Shown: one piece after another, positions 1 to 9,092 of the stretch
How positions within the stretch are numbered: position 1 is the stretch's first letter
Layout of the letters: each line of letters opens with the position of its first letter
Assembly (NCBI GenBank): GCA_030829145.1
Contig: JAURBE010000009.1
Span: 1 to 35,640, forward strand
Length of the DNA stretch: 35,640 nucleotides
Direction: 5' to 3'
DNA from: Verrucomicrobiota bacterium
GTDB taxonomy: Bacteria > Verrucomicrobiota > Verrucomicrobiia > Opitutales > Coraliomargaritaceae
Made by a program: the position numbers and the translations under genes
Notes under the pieces: model-generated
What the model was told of the DNA's origin: nothing
The model's database searches: none
What the model saw: the letters and a program-made list of their open reading frames with translations, nothing else

Positions 1-1059
1 AAAAATTGAAGTGCGGTCATCATTCGCAAAAGACGCCTGATAGAAGGTAAGCCCTTCGTAGCGCAACGGATGATTCATATAGATGAGCGCCTTTTGGTTT
101 TTGCTGCTGTTCTCATGGTGGACCATGATTTCGCTGGAGAAATTGAATGGGATTTCAGTGCCAGGATATTTTTCGTGAGAGAAGTCAACCAGCTCGATTT
201 CAAAAGGGTAGTAGTGGCGCTTTAGGCGCAGCGCGATTTCCCAACTTTGTTCGCCCAGTTGCACCAGTTGCGGAGGGAAGCGGTCGTCGATGACGTTGGA
301 GACTAGCCATGTGCCTAGTGAGCCTTGCGGACCGAGGACTTCAATATATGCCGTAGCAGTGTTAATTTCGTTTTCTGCATAGGTGACTGCAGCGGGAGTC
401 ACAACAATGCCCATTTTTACCGCAGCACCTTTGGTTGCGGGCGATTTGACTGGCTTGCCATCTGTTGCTCGACCTATCTGGGCATTTGGGTAGTAATTAA
501 CAGTGCGAATGCTCAAGGGACTGTCTGGCACGTTGACTTCTTTACCCGCTTTTAAGAGTGAGACCGGTATGCTGTGGACGGTGTCGAGGTCGGCATGGCT
601 ACGGTCAATGAGCACTAGCTCGTTATCACGATATTCTTGAGAGAAGTTACTGCGACTGCCTTCATCCACCGGCATTTGGCTTTCTTTAGACAGAATGTCG
701 GTCATGAGTTCACTGACTAGTAGTAAGATCAGTCCGATGTGAATCAGAAACAGGCCGCTTTTCTTAATGGTGAATTTAAAGCGGGTGATGTGCGCGGCGA
801 GTAGATTGATTAGTAGCATCCCGCCGAGTAGGTAGCCACCAGGCATGGGCAGTCGAAACCAGAATAATTGGTCGTAAGCGATCCATGTTTTCGGGTAGGC
901 CCAGACTGCGATAAAGCTTTCGAAATAGATTTTTTGCGTTTCCCATATGCCGGTTTCCACCTGTGCAAGGGTGCCGAAGAAGATCAACATCATGGACAGA
1001 CCGAGCAGTACGACTGTCAGTCGTAGAGAGGAGAAAAAATGGATCAGCGCTTTCATCAT
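1..1059 (-). CDS. ResB-like cytochrome c biogenesis protein (3' end outside the window)
   Basis: The minus-strand frame is open from the double ATG at 1059/1056 to the window edge (353 codons, no stop), so the C-terminus is missing. The N-terminus (MMKALIHFFSSLRLTVVLLG) has the 'FxSxxLxxxLL' opening and first membrane helix of ResB proteins. A GTLAQ...GIWETQ loop follows, then helices near residues 65-80 and 88-105, then a long periplasmic stretch ending in a segment like the ResB 'HPL.Y.G..FYQAS' block. ResB acts with CcsA in system II cytochrome c assembly, holding apocytochrome and haem at the outer face of the membrane. The start codon directly abuts the stop of the lipoprotein gene upstream (TAA|ATG), which implies translational coupling. 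ccsA would be expected just beyond position 1 (inference). Confidence 0.85.
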   Translation of the reverse strand, partial: MMKALIHFFSSLRLTVVLLGLSMMLIFFGTLAQVETGIWETQKIYFESFIAVWAYPKTWIAYDQLFWFRLPMPGGYLLGGMLLINLLAAHITRFKFTIKKSGLFLIHIGLILLLVSELMTDILSKESQMPVDEGSRSNFSQEYRDNELVLIDRSHADLDTVHSIPVSLLKAGKEVNVPDSPLSIRTVNYYPNAQIGRATDGKPVKSPATKGAAVKMGIVVTPAAVTYAENEINTATAYIEVLGPQGSLGTWLVSNVIDDRFPPQLVQLGEQSWEIALRLKRHYYPFEIELVDFSHEKYPGTEIPFNFSSEIMVHHENSSKNQKALIYMNHPLRYEGLTFYQASFANDDRTSIF

Positions 1060-1704
1060 TTAGTGGGCGTGGTCTTCGAGCACGATACTACTGAGGAAGT
1101 TCTGCATGGCAGTTTCGTTGGCAAGCACAGTATTAGTATCACCCAACATCTTGAAAAACCAAGTATTGCCGTGGAAGGGTAGCAGTGCACCCAGAATGGA
1201 TTGTGCCTCACCTTCTAGGCGTACGTAGAGCGCGCGATGATTGGCGATATCGATGCCCACAGTATAGGTTGGCAGGTCGTCAAGTGCAGCGTCTGCTAGC
1301 CCGATTTGGCCGCGCCATCGGTTGATGTTGGCAAGTCGCCCACCGACATCACCTGGAAAGGTTAGGACGGTGATTTCAGCGCTGCCGCTCTCATCGGCGA
1401 CTTTAAAGTTGGCTTTGCGTATGCCGCTTGCGGCTACCTCTTGCCAGGTTGCTGGTTTCGTGTAGCCGATCTCACCTGCTTTGTTGGCTGCTTCTTGCAT
1501 GCCCGGGAGTACTTCCATGTTGCTTGGCGCAGTCGTTGTGGGGGCAACCGTATCAGGCATCGGCAAAGTCGCTGCGCGCACCTCCTTCGGTATCTTGTAG
1601 GTGGTCGGCTCTGCGCGGTCACACGCACTCAGGCAAAGTAAAGCCGCGGCAAATAGAATCAATGCGAGGCCTGCTTGTGGGAATTTTCTGATTTGCTGCG
1701 TCAT
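1060..1704 (-). CDS. Predicted lipoprotein of unknown function, coupled to resB-like gene
   Basis: The gene encodes 214 residues. Residues 1-27 form a signal peptide ending in the lipobox LSAC (Cys28), so it should be a lipid-anchored envelope protein. After a Pro/Thr-rich linker (about 30-65), the body (about 75-210) is a compact alpha/beta-looking domain with a GDVGG.LANINRWRGQIGL segment, then TWFFKMLGD and a closing FLSSIVL. I do not recognise a named family. Its stop codon touches the ResB-like start, so the two are co-expressed. A role at the membrane face linked to cytochrome c maturation is a guess from context only. The start is the ATG right before the signal peptide. Confidence 0.75.
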   Translation of the reverse strand: MTQQIRKFPQAGLALILFAAALLCLSACDRAEPTTYKIPKEVRAATLPMPDTVAPTTTAPSNMEVLPGMQEAANKAGEIGYTKPATWQEVAASGIRKANFKVADESGSAEITVLTFPGDVGGRLANINRWRGQIGLADAALDDLPTYTVGIDIANHRALYVRLEGEAQSILGALLPFHGNTWFFKMLGDTNTVLANETAMQNFLSSIVLEDHAH

Positions 1705-1776
1705 TATGTGATCACAGGTTTGTCGGCAGCGCGCAACAGAGTCAATTGCGAGTGGCTGCTATTTCCTGTGCTAATG

Positions 1777-1794
1777 GAGTTAATTAGTTAACTC
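1777..1794. repeat. Short AT-rich inverted repeat between ychF and the lipoprotein gene
   Basis: GAGTTAA, a 4-nt loop TTAG, then TTAACTC form a perfect 7-bp stem in the 109-bp gap between two minus-strand genes. There is no adjacent U-run, so it is not a canonical terminator. It could be a small operator or an mRNA-stabilising hairpin after ychF. Confidence 0.35.
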
Positions 1795-1813
1795 AGTAGA
1801 GCCACTTGGCGCT

Positions 1814-2917
1814 CTAGTTATTGAACCGAAAAAGTGCGACGTCGCCGTCTTTAAATTCATAGTCTTTACCTTCGAGGCGATAGTTACCGGCCTCACGAGC
1901 TTTGGCAACATTACCTGCTGCAATCAAGTCGTCGTAGGCGACAACTTCTGCTTTGATAAAGCCTGATTCAAAGTCTGTATGAATCACGCCTGCGCATTGC
2001 GGCGCTTTCATGCCATTTTTAAAGGTCCATGCACGCACTTCTTGTACGCCAGCGGTGAAATAGGAGGCCAGCCCTAGCAGGTCGTAGGCTGCACGAATAA
2101 GGAGCGAGACACCAGAATCTTGAATGCCAAGAGATTCGAGATATTCTGTAGCTTCTTCACCATCAAAGTCGATCAGTTCGGCTTCTACAGCCGCCGATAT
2201 GACACAGATCCCAGCACCGTGATGCTCGCGGGCGTAAGTTTCGACTTGAGATACAAAAGCGTTGCCAGAGTAATCCGCTAAGTCACTTTCGGCGACATTA
2301 CAGGCGTACAGGACGCGCTTGGCGGATAGCAGGCACAGGCGCTTGATGACGACGAGTTCATCGTCATTCATGTCTAGTGTAATTGCTGGCTTAGTCTCGT
2401 TGAGATGCGGCAGGAGGCGCTCGATCAGGACGAGATTTTCTGCAGCTTCTTTGTCACCGCCACGGGCTTTTTTCACCAGCTTTTCTTGCTGGCTTTCAAG
2501 CGAACTGATGTCGGCTAGAATGAGCTCGGTGTTGATCACCTCAATGTCGCGCAGTGGGTCAATTGATCCCATGTTATGAATGATGTCTTCATCTTCAAAG
2601 CAACGTACTACGTGCACGATCGCATCGACTTCGCGGATATTAGCTAGGAACTTGTTGCCCAGGCCTTCACCCTTACTCGCGCCTTCCACGAGGCCTGCTA
2701 TATCGACGAATTCAATCGCTGCAGGGATGACCTTATCGGTCTTCGAAATCTCTCGCAGCGGCTCTAGGCGAGCGTCGGGCACTTGAACGACGCCCACGTT
2801 GGGGTCGATCGTGCAAAACGGATAGTTTGCCGACTCTGCCTTACGCGTGCGCGTAAGAGCATTGAACAGTGTACTTTTGCCCACATTGGGGAGACCTACG
2901 ATACCAGCTTGAAGCAT
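1814..2917 (-). CDS. ychF: Redox-regulated ATPase YchF (Obg-family P-loop NTPase)
   Basis: The gene encodes 367 residues, the usual YchF length. The P-loop GLPNVGKST lies at residues 8-16 and the switch motif [17 protein letters not shown] at about 72-88. The nucleotide-specificity motif reads NVAE, which is the YchF hallmark that prefers ATP over GTP, rather than NKxD. The C-terminus is the TGS-like domain ending in [14 protein letters not shown]. YchF is cytosolic, associates with ribosomes and has been linked to oxidative-stress control in other bacteria. The gene has its own ATG at 2917 with no convincing Shine-Dalgarno, and it is separated by 109 bp from the downstream lipoprotein gene. 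Confidence 0.97.
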   Translation of the reverse strand: MLQAGIVGLPNVGKSTLFNALTRTRKAESANYPFCTIDPNVGVVQVPDARLEPLREISKTDKVIPAAIEFVDIAGLVEGASKGEGLGNKFLANIREVDAIVHVVRCFEDEDIIHNMGSIDPLRDIEVINTELILADISSLESQQEKLVKKARGGDKEAAENLVLIERLLPHLNETKPAITLDMNDDELVVIKRLCLLSAKRVLYACNVAESDLADYSGNAFVSQVETYAREHHGAGICVISAAVEAELIDFDGEEATEYLESLGIQDSGVSLLIRAAYDLLGLASYFTAGVQEVRAWTFKNGMKAPQCAGVIHTDFESGFIKAEVVAYDDLIAAGNVAKAREAGNYRLEGKDYEFKDGDVALFRFNN

Positions 2918-3284
2918 AACGGGAAGAAAATGCGAAGCGTGCGCTAGGGTGCAATGTTAATCCGTCAAGGAATGTAGCTTGGTGACAAGTTAACCAGTGC
3001 AGCACCGATCTAACTCTTCCCCGGCCAGTCGAGCGGTCTTGGCAATCGATCAAAGTGATTGCCGTTGCGAGTCGTTGTGAAGTTAATGGAGAACTACAAC
3101 ATGTGAGTGGTTAATGTGCATTTGAGTTTAAATGCAAATTATCTGCTGTATTTCCGTCTTAGATGATTCTGCTCCAGTGTTGCTATCTGACGATTGTAAT
3201 CCTTGGATACAGCTCGGCAAGGCTCCAGCATTTAGGTTTCTTATCGGGTGTACTGGGCGAGCAAGAAAATCTACAGCTTTAAGA
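2918..3284. promoter_or_regulatory. Divergent intergenic region between ychF and the FAD oxidase gene
   Basis: These 367 bp separate two genes reading outwards, so promoters for both should lie here. An upstream in-frame extension of the plus-strand gene is open from 3132, but its translation is not homologous-looking. I see no convincing consensus promoter pair, riboswitch or RNA gene. Confidence 0.4.
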
Positions 3285-4751
3285 ATGAGTATGAATCGAC
3301 AATCCAAGAATAATTCTGAGGGCAGGAATCAGCAGGCGCTGCAGGCGTTACGCCGCAAATTACCTGGGCGGGTTTTGGTTGACGATGAAAGTTGTTTCGC
3401 GGCGTCACTCGATAACATGCGCCTGTCGTTCATGCCCGATGCCGTAGTGAAGGTACAAGCAACAGAAGAAGTGGGGGCAGTGCTGAAGCTGGCGAATAAG
3501 TATACAGTTCCCGTGACTGCGCGTGGCGCAGGTTCCTCGGCAACTGGATCGACGGTACCATTGCGCGGAGGTTGGGTGCTTGATGTTTCTGCGCTCAATC
3601 AGATTCAGATCGATACTGCTTCAAGAATGGTGACAGTCGGACCGGGCGCGGTGACAGCTGAAATACAAGCACAGGTCGAGGCGGTTGGCCTGTTTTATCC
3701 GCCCGATCCCTCATCAAAGAAATATTCGACGATCGGAGGCAATATTGCCTGTAATGCTGGGGGGTTACGCTGCGTGAAATATGGGGTGACGCGCGACTAT
3801 GTGCTCGGGTTGGAAGGATTTTATGCCGACGGCAGCCCATTTAAATTAGGGCTGGCGCTGAAAAAATATGTCTCTGGGCTAAATCTGCGTGATTTAATGA
3901 TCGGCTCGGAGGGCACACTAGGTGTGATCACCTCGGCAACTTTGAAGCTTTTGCTAAAACCTGAAAAACGTTGGACGGGCATGTTTGCATTTAAGTCCGA
4001 AGCCGCTGCGCTGAAGTCGGTGGTGGCGTTGTTTGATGCGGGGCTCAATCCGTCAATCTTAGAGTTTCTGGATCGTCAATCAGTCACTTGTGCTGAGCGC
4101 TACACTGGTAAGACAATTTTTGCAGAATGCCCGCGCGCCTCGATTTTATTGATCGAGCTCGATGGCTGTCCTGCGGAGGTGCGCGCACAGCGCAAGCAGC
4201 TATTAAAGTTTATGCAGGATCGTGCACAAGCACAGCGAGAGGCTTGCGCCGAAGCGCAAGCCGAAGCACTCTGGCAAGTGCGGCGCACCTGTTCTCAGTC
4301 GATGTTTTCGATCGCCGATACCAAGCTCAATGAAGACGTGGTGGTGCCGATTCAGAAACAAGCAGAATTGATTCGCTATACCATCGCACTGAAAAAAGAG
4401 ATTGGCTTGGCTACGCCGACTTTCGGTCATGCAGGAGACGGTAATTTACATGTACATATTATGTACAATCGCTCTAATCCAGACGATGCGCTCAAAGCTA
4501 AGGCTGGGATTAAGAAATTAATGCAAAAGGTAGTCGATCTTGGCGGGGTGATTACGGGCGAGCATGGCGTGGGGCTGGCGAAGGCACCGTTTATGGAGAT
4601 ACAGCATAGCAAGGCGGAAATTGCTGCGATGCTGGCAGTCAAGGCCGCGCTTGATCCGAAAGGAATTTTAAACCCGGGGAAAATTTTTGAGCCTTTTGAA
4701 GTATGGGATCATGAACCGGTAAAAGTAACGCTGCCTTGGGATCATCGGTAG
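3285..4751 (+). CDS. FAD-binding oxidase, GlcD / D-2-hydroxyacid dehydrogenase type
   Basis: The gene encodes 488 residues from ATG 3285 (ATG 3291 is an alternative). The frame is open upstream to 3132, but that extension lacks family character. The FAD_binding_4 (PCMH-type) domain covers about residues 45-220, with TARGAGSSATG and, further on, the GGNIACNAGGLRCVKYG loop that contacts FAD. The FAD-oxidase C-terminal domain follows, with GHAGDGNLHVHI and ITGEHGVG near the C-terminus, which carry the metal/substrate histidines. The family oxidises glycolate, D-lactate or similar 2-hydroxyacids at the inner membrane or in the cytosol. No Fe-S domain is fused and no glcE/glcF neighbour exists, so the electron acceptor and substrate are open. 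A stand-alone D-lactate-type dehydrogenase is the likeliest reading. Confidence 0.9.
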   Translation: MSMNRQSKNNSEGRNQQALQALRRKLPGRVLVDDESCFAASLDNMRLSFMPDAVVKVQATEEVGAVLKLANKYTVPVTARGAGSSATGSTVPLRGGWVLDVSALNQIQIDTASRMVTVGPGAVTAEIQAQVEAVGLFYPPDPSSKKYSTIGGNIACNAGGLRCVKYGVTRDYVLGLEGFYADGSPFKLGLALKKYVSGLNLRDLMIGSEGTLGVITSATLKLLLKPEKRWTGMFAFKSEAAALKSVVALFDAGLNPSILEFLDRQSVTCAERYTGKTIFAECPRASILLIELDGCPAEVRAQRKQLLKFMQDRAQAQREACAEAQAEALWQVRRTCSQSMFSIADTKLNEDVVVPIQKQAELIRYTIALKKEIGLATPTFGHAGDGNLHVHIMYNRSNPDDALKAKAGIKKLMQKVVDLGGVITGEHGVGLAKAPFMEIQHSKAEIAAMLAVKAALDPKGILNPGKIFEPFEVWDHEPVKVTLPWDHR

Positions 4752-4923
4752 GCGCAAGTGCAGCATAGGTATCAACGAATAGGTAGATTGGCGACTTTTG
4801 GTGCAGCTTTAAACGACGAATCATCTGAGACTAACGGCTATATGTGCGGTTGCGCTCGAATCGTCTATGGATGCTTTGACTTCATCACTTGACCTACACG
4901 GTGCGTCGCACAAATTAAGTCGC

Positions 4924-6300
4924 ATGTTTGACCCGATTGATGCGCTTAAAGAATATATTCGTTTTCCTTCCGTTTCAACGGATCCAGCGTATGCCGATGG
5001 CATGAAAGGCGCCCGTGACTATGCGACGACGTTGTTGCAGGAGCTTGGCTTCAAAGTCGAAGTAGTGGAGACGGCGCTGCACCCAATTCTTTTAGCCGAA
5101 CGCTTTGGCGATCCGGCTTGGCCGCACATTGCAATTTACGGGCATTATGATGTGCAACCAGCAGACCCGTTTGAGCTGTGGACGAGTGAACCTTTCGAGC
5201 CTGAAGTACGTGAGGGGCGAATCTATGGTCGTGGCACTGCCGATAACAAAGGACCAACCATTGTGCACATGTCGGCACTGGCTCGTGTGCTGGCGAAGCA
5301 TCCGGACTTACCGCTCAATATCACTTATGTGATCGAAGGCGAGGAAGAGATTGGCAGTCCCAGCATGCCAACGTTTTTTGATAACTTTGCCGCGCGTTTG
5401 TCGAAGGCGGACTTTATTTTGGTCTCCGATACCGGCAGTCCCAACACCGAGCAGATTGTAGTGACGACTGCTTTGCGTGGGTTGGTGGATTTGGAAATTA
5501 AGGTGCGTGGCCCGAAGAGTGATCTGCATTCCGGCATCCATGGTGGCGCAGTGTATAATCCGCTGCAGGCATTGATGGAAATTTGCGCGGGCTTGCACAA
5601 TCCGGATGGCAGGGTGAATGTGCCTGGCTTTTACGACGATGTGTTGCCGGTGTTAGACTGGGAGCGGGCTGAATTGGTGCGTTATCCTGAGACAGTTGAG
5701 AGTTACCAAGCGATGCTCGATGTGCCTGCATTTTATCCTGCTAATGGGCTGACTCCGCTGGAAGCAGTGCGCTTTGGCCCGACGCTTGAGTTTAACGGTA
5801 TTGGCGGCGGTTATCAGGGCGAAGGCTCAAAGACGGTGATTGCTAGCGAAGCATTTGCCAAGGTGACTTGCCGCTTAGTTGCCAATCAAGACCCGCAAAA
5901 GATACAGGACCAGGTGGTGGCTGCGATTGAGGCTTTGTGCCCTGAGGGCGTCACACTTAATGTGCGGCGTGGGCCAGTTGCGGAAGCATATTTAGCAGTG
6001 CCGCCAGAGCGTCCAAATACACCTGAAGATCAACCGGAGTCGCTGGCGCGTGCGTTCAAGTCCGCGGATCGTGCGATTGAGCAATGCTTCGGTAATGCAC
6101 CGATCTATTTGCGCGAGGGAGGAAGTATTCCGGTGATTGCAGATTTTAATAAACGTGCCGGCTTAGATGCCTTAATGATAGGGCTGTTTACGCCGATAGA
6201 CAATTTGCATGCACCGGACGAAGGGTTCGATTTACAGCTTATGGAAAATGCGATTGCCGCCTTTGAGCAGATCTTCTGCGACATTGCTGGGGTGTCCTAG
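4924..6300 (+). CDS. M20-family metallo-dipeptidase (CNDP-like)
   Basis: The gene encodes 458 residues from ATG 4924 (MFDPIDALKEYIRFPSVST), which matches the usual M20 dipeptidase start. An in-frame ATG at 4867 would add 19 residues, and neither has a clear ribosome-binding site. Metal and catalytic motifs in order are GHYDVQPAD (His and catalytic-flanking Asp), GRGTADNKGP (bridging Asp), EGEEEIGS (Glu base followed by metal-ligand Glu), SDTGSP (Asp), and LREGGSIPV with NLHAPDE (terminal His). A lid/dimerisation domain sits at about 190-380, with the conserved SDLHSG. Members hydrolyse dipeptides or related amides in the cytosol with two Zn or Mn ions. Substrate cannot be read from the sequence. 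The next gene, thrC, is 116 bp on and on the same strand. Confidence 0.92.
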   Translation: MFDPIDALKEYIRFPSVSTDPAYADGMKGARDYATTLLQELGFKVEVVETALHPILLAERFGDPAWPHIAIYGHYDVQPADPFELWTSEPFEPEVREGRIYGRGTADNKGPTIVHMSALARVLAKHPDLPLNITYVIEGEEEIGSPSMPTFFDNFAARLSKADFILVSDTGSPNTEQIVVTTALRGLVDLEIKVRGPKSDLHSGIHGGAVYNPLQALMEICAGLHNPDGRVNVPGFYDDVLPVLDWERAELVRYPETVESYQAMLDVPAFYPANGLTPLEAVRFGPTLEFNGIGGGYQGEGSKTVIASEAFAKVTCRLVANQDPQKIQDQVVAAIEALCPEGVTLNVRRGPVAEAYLAVPPERPNTPEDQPESLARAFKSADRAIEQCFGNAPIYLREGGSIPVIADFNKRAGLDALMIGLFTPIDNLHAPDEGFDLQLMENAIAAFEQIFCDIAGVS

Positions 6301-6416
6301 AGGACCGCACCTGCGCCCAAACTACGCTAGGTACAATTCATTCAGTTAAGGAGTCTGGGGATTCCCCCTGCACTTGTGGATTGACTCTTGGGCTCTGAAT
6401 TCAGACTTCTTTTGCC

Positions 6417-7766
6417 ATGAAATTTATTAGTACACGCGGCCAAGTGCCTCCTGTTTCTTTTTCGACTGCGGTTGCGCAGGGACTCGCTCCAGACGCTGGG
6501 CTGTATCTGCCAGAAGCATTACCTAATTTGAAGCCGTTTCTGCAGGAATGGGCATCGCTCAGCTACGCGGAACTGTGTGAGGCATTTTTTGCCCTCTTTG
6601 CCACCGATATTGATCGCGCAGAATTAAGAGGGATCGTCGAGCGCTCGTATACTAAGTTTGATCATGCCGACATTGCACCGATCGAGCAGTTGAGTGATGA
6701 ACTATTCGTGCTGGAGCTCTTCCATGGCCCGACACTAGCGTTTAAGGATTTCGCGTTGCAGCTGTTAGGCAATTTGTATGAAGCGCAGATCACGCGCACT
6801 GGTAAGCCGATTTCGGTACTTGGGGCGACTTCCGGTGATACTGGAGCCGCTGCGATTCACGGCTTGTTGGGCAAGGCCGGGGTAAAGACTTTTATCCTGT
6901 ATCCAGATGGGCGCGTGTCGCCACTGCAAGAGCGGCAAATGACTTGTACTGAAGCGAGCAACGTGTACCCGTTGGCAATTAAGGGCAGCTTCGATGATGC
7001 TCAAGCGGCGATGAAGACCGTATTCGAGGATCAGGACTTCGCGGCCGAAGTCGGCCTTTCGGCGGTCAACTCGATCAACCTTGCTCGTATTCTAGCGCAG
7101 TGTGTGTATTACCTTTCGGCATTCTTCCGCTTGCCTGAAGCGGTCCGAGAGGAGACGACTTTTGTGGTGCCAACAGGTAACTTTGGGAATGTGCTCGCCG
7201 GCTGGATGGTACAACGAATGGGAGTGCCGATTAAGGGATTCCGCGTTGCAACGAATCAAAACGATATTCTCCACCGTCTGTTTCAAACGGGGACCTATAA
7301 ACTCGACGCCGTGTCACCTAGTCTTGCGCCGTCGATGGACATTCAGGTCGCGTCGAACTTTGAGCGCTTCCTATACTATGCAGAAGATTGTAATCCTGAA
7401 AAAGTACGCGAGATTATCAGTACGTTTAAGCAAACAGGAAAATATGTGTTTGATGCATTCAAGTCCGATGGCATCACCAGCTCTCGTACCGACGACGAAG
7501 AGATTGGCGCGATTATTAAACGGGTACATGAGCAATATGGGTACGTAGCAGATCCGCACACTGCTTGTGGTTTTGCTGGTGAGTTCGATGGGCCTCAGAT
7601 CATTTTAGCGACTGCGCATCCGGCGAAATTTCCAAGCACGATTGTGGACTCGATTGGTCAGGATTCAACACATCCATCCTTGGAAGAACTGAAGTCACGT
7701 GAGATCGTGAAGCACGCAGTCGAGCCGACACCGGAGGCGATCAAGGCCTTCATGCGAGCGCACTAG
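6417..7766 (+). CDS. thrC: Threonine synthase
   Basis: The gene encodes 449 residues, typical of the longer ThrC class that begins with a 'xxSTRG' segment. The PLP lysine is Lys110 within HGPTLAFKDFALQ. The phosphate-binding loop SVLGATSGDTGAAA lies at about 133-146. VPTGNFGN is the second conserved PLP-domain loop, and the C-terminal DPHTACG motif closes the fold. It converts O-phosphohomoserine to threonine plus phosphate. No hom or thrB lies next to it, so the pathway is dispersed. The 116-bp gap before it holds a few short complementary segments (for example AGTCTG near 6352 and CAGACT near 6401) but no convincing attenuator. Confidence 0.96.
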   Translation: MKFISTRGQVPPVSFSTAVAQGLAPDAGLYLPEALPNLKPFLQEWASLSYAELCEAFFALFATDIDRAELRGIVERSYTKFDHADIAPIEQLSDELFVLELFHGPTLAFKDFALQLLGNLYEAQITRTGKPISVLGATSGDTGAAAIHGLLGKAGVKTFILYPDGRVSPLQERQMTCTEASNVYPLAIKGSFDDAQAAMKTVFEDQDFAAEVGLSAVNSINLARILAQCVYYLSAFFRLPEAVREETTFVVPTGNFGNVLAGWMVQRMGVPIKGFRVATNQNDILHRLFQTGTYKLDAVSPSLAPSMDIQVASNFERFLYYAEDCNPEKVREIISTFKQTGKYVFDAFKSDGITSSRTDDEEIGAIIKRVHEQYGYVADPHTACGFAGEFDGPQIILATAHPAKFPSTIVDSIGQDSTHPSLEELKSREIVKHAVEPTPEAIKAFMRAH

Positions 7767-7805
7767 AGCTGTGTGTTATACACTGTGTGGGTTTTGTTTG
7801 AATGA

Positions 7806-7819
7806 CGTTATTAATAACG
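7806..7819. promoter_or_regulatory. Perfect 14-bp palindrome, possible operator
   Basis: CGTTATTAATAACG reads the same on both strands and lies in the 130-bp gap between thrC and the exported SHD1-like protein gene, 77 bp before the latter's start. It is followed by an AT-rich tract (tataaatta). A binding site for a dimeric regulator is plausible, but nothing in the window identifies the protein. Confidence 0.35.
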
Positions 7820-7896
7820 CTATATAAATTATAGTTTGACTAGTTTGGTCTATGATTGGAGAGTGGTTGATTCGTTAATTAATAGCCCACACTCTG

Positions 7897-8664
7897 ATGA
7901 ATTATTTACGAACGATTCTATTATCTTGGATTTTAATTGTAGCCGTATTTTCGGGGGGGCTTGGTGCGGAGGAGTATCGCACGATGCACAATAGTGAAGG
8001 CAGCGCGATTATCGCGAAAGTCACAGATTATGATCCTGCGAAAGGGGTGTCGATTCAGACGCGAGCTGGTCAAAAGTATAAGCACGTCCGGCCGCATTTT
8101 TTTTCTCCTGAAGATCAGCAATATTTTCAGACGTGGCATGCGGCGCGTGAGGCTGCGAAGGATGACGCGCGCTTGACGGCTGATGCGAAGATCAAAATGT
8201 ATGTGAAGAGCTCCAGAGACAATGATCTCAATGACAAGGGCGATCCGGATAACCGCGAAGTCGAATATGAGCCAGCCATTACCTTTGATAATAAGGATAA
8301 GGATTTATCGTATCAAGACGTTGAAGGGACGCTCGTATTTATCGGCCAGAGCGTTCTCGATAAAAGCGAATATCACATTCTCTACCGTCAAGATTTCACT
8401 GTGAGCTTACCCGCACGTGAACGCACGAAGTGGGCAGGGCGTGCGTTTAAAAACGTCTATGATGATTATGGTGCCAACGGCTCGGCCTTTGGTGCCGAAT
8501 ACGAGGGCTACCTATTGGTCCTGCGTGACCAGAAAGGCCGACCTGTCATCGTAAAGGCTTCAAAAAGTAGCTGGAAAAGTTGCATCCCCGCGATTATGGA
8601 AGCAAATATGAAGCAAGGGTACTCTCGCGATTTCTCAGAGAGCTTTGCCAAGACTGTGCACTAA
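7897..8664 (+). CDS. Exported protein with an SHD1-like N-terminal domain, function unknown
   Basis: The gene encodes 255 residues. An N-terminal signal peptide (hydrophobic core about 5-20, cleavage near GLGAEE) implies export. Residues about 26-80 have the pattern 'R.M....G....A.V..YD...V.I....G..Y......F...DQ.YF..W', which resembles the SHD1-like domains common in Verrucomicrobiota secreted proteins. A related segment occurs in the PSD1 protein at 30509-32839. The remaining 170 residues hold a charged linker and a beta-rich region (VEGTLVFIGQSVL... EYHILYRQDFTVSLPARERTKW) with no family I can name. It is convergent with the Rrf2-family gene, leaving only 4 bp between their ends. Confidence 0.75.
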   Translation: MNYLRTILLSWILIVAVFSGGLGAEEYRTMHNSEGSAIIAKVTDYDPAKGVSIQTRAGQKYKHVRPHFFSPEDQQYFQTWHAAREAAKDDARLTADAKIKMYVKSSRDNDLNDKGDPDNREVEYEPAITFDNKDKDLSYQDVEGTLVFIGQSVLDKSEYHILYRQDFTVSLPARERTKWAGRAFKNVYDDYGANGSAFGAEYEGYLLVLRDQKGRPVIVKASKSSWKSCIPAIMEANMKQGYSRDFSESFAKTVH

Positions 8665-8668
8665 GCAC

Positions 8669-9049
8669 TTAAGCGTGCATCTTTTTGCGTGCTTCGAACT
8701 CGGCTGTGTCTTTGAGCGAAGTGTTCGCGAGGTTGTCTTTGATCTTACAGCGCTCTTTTTTCCAGAAGTGGTGATGCGGGCAGGCACGCTCGATTGATTG
8801 TGCCATGCCCAGCAGGCAACTCTCGGTCCATTCCTGGCCATCAATGGCGCGGCTGACATCCAGCAGGCTGATTTCTTCCGCGGGCCGCGACAGTTGTACG
8901 CCGCCGGTGTAGCCGCGTTTACTTTTAATCAGTCCTGCTTTGCTGAGCCGACTGATTATTTTAGCTAAATAGAAACAAGAGACATTGAATTGAGTGGCGA
9001 GAACTTGGACTAGCATGGTTGATCCATCGGGGCCATAAAGGTAGCTCAA
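8669..9049 (-). CDS. Rrf2-family transcriptional regulator, possibly Fe-S; 5' end anomalous
   Basis: The gene encodes 126 residues counted from a TTG at 9049. The winged-helix signature is clear: VLATQFNVSCFYLAKIISRLSKAGLIKSKRGYTGGVQL, then LDVSRAIDG. Three cysteines (78, 90, 101; spacing X11, X10) sit where IscR, NsrR and RirA bind an iron-sulfur cluster, so redox or iron sensing is plausible. Family members normally open with '(M.FS..)TxYAIRAL.YL'. That segment, FSTTTGYAIRALSYLYG, is present in frame upstream of the TTG (from 9082), but it follows directly on an in-frame TAA (9085-9083) and has no ATG or GTG of its own. The nearest ATG (9092) is one base out of frame. The gene may therefore carry a one-base frameshift or use a shortened or rare start. 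Confidence 0.8.
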   Translation of the reverse strand: MSYLYGPDGSTMLVQVLATQFNVSCFYLAKIISRLSKAGLIKSKRGYTGGVQLSRPAEEISLLDVSRAIDGQEWTESCLLGMAQSIERACPHHHFWKKERCKIKDNLANTSLKDTAEFEARKKMHA

Positions 9050-9092
9050 TGCTCGTATAGCATAGCCAGTTGTGGTGGAGAATTATATGCAT

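Noticed and set aside
3132..3284. 51-residue N-terminal extension of the FAD oxidase
   Set aside because: The extension is Cys-rich, lacks family similarity, and the conserved part begins after ATG 3285.
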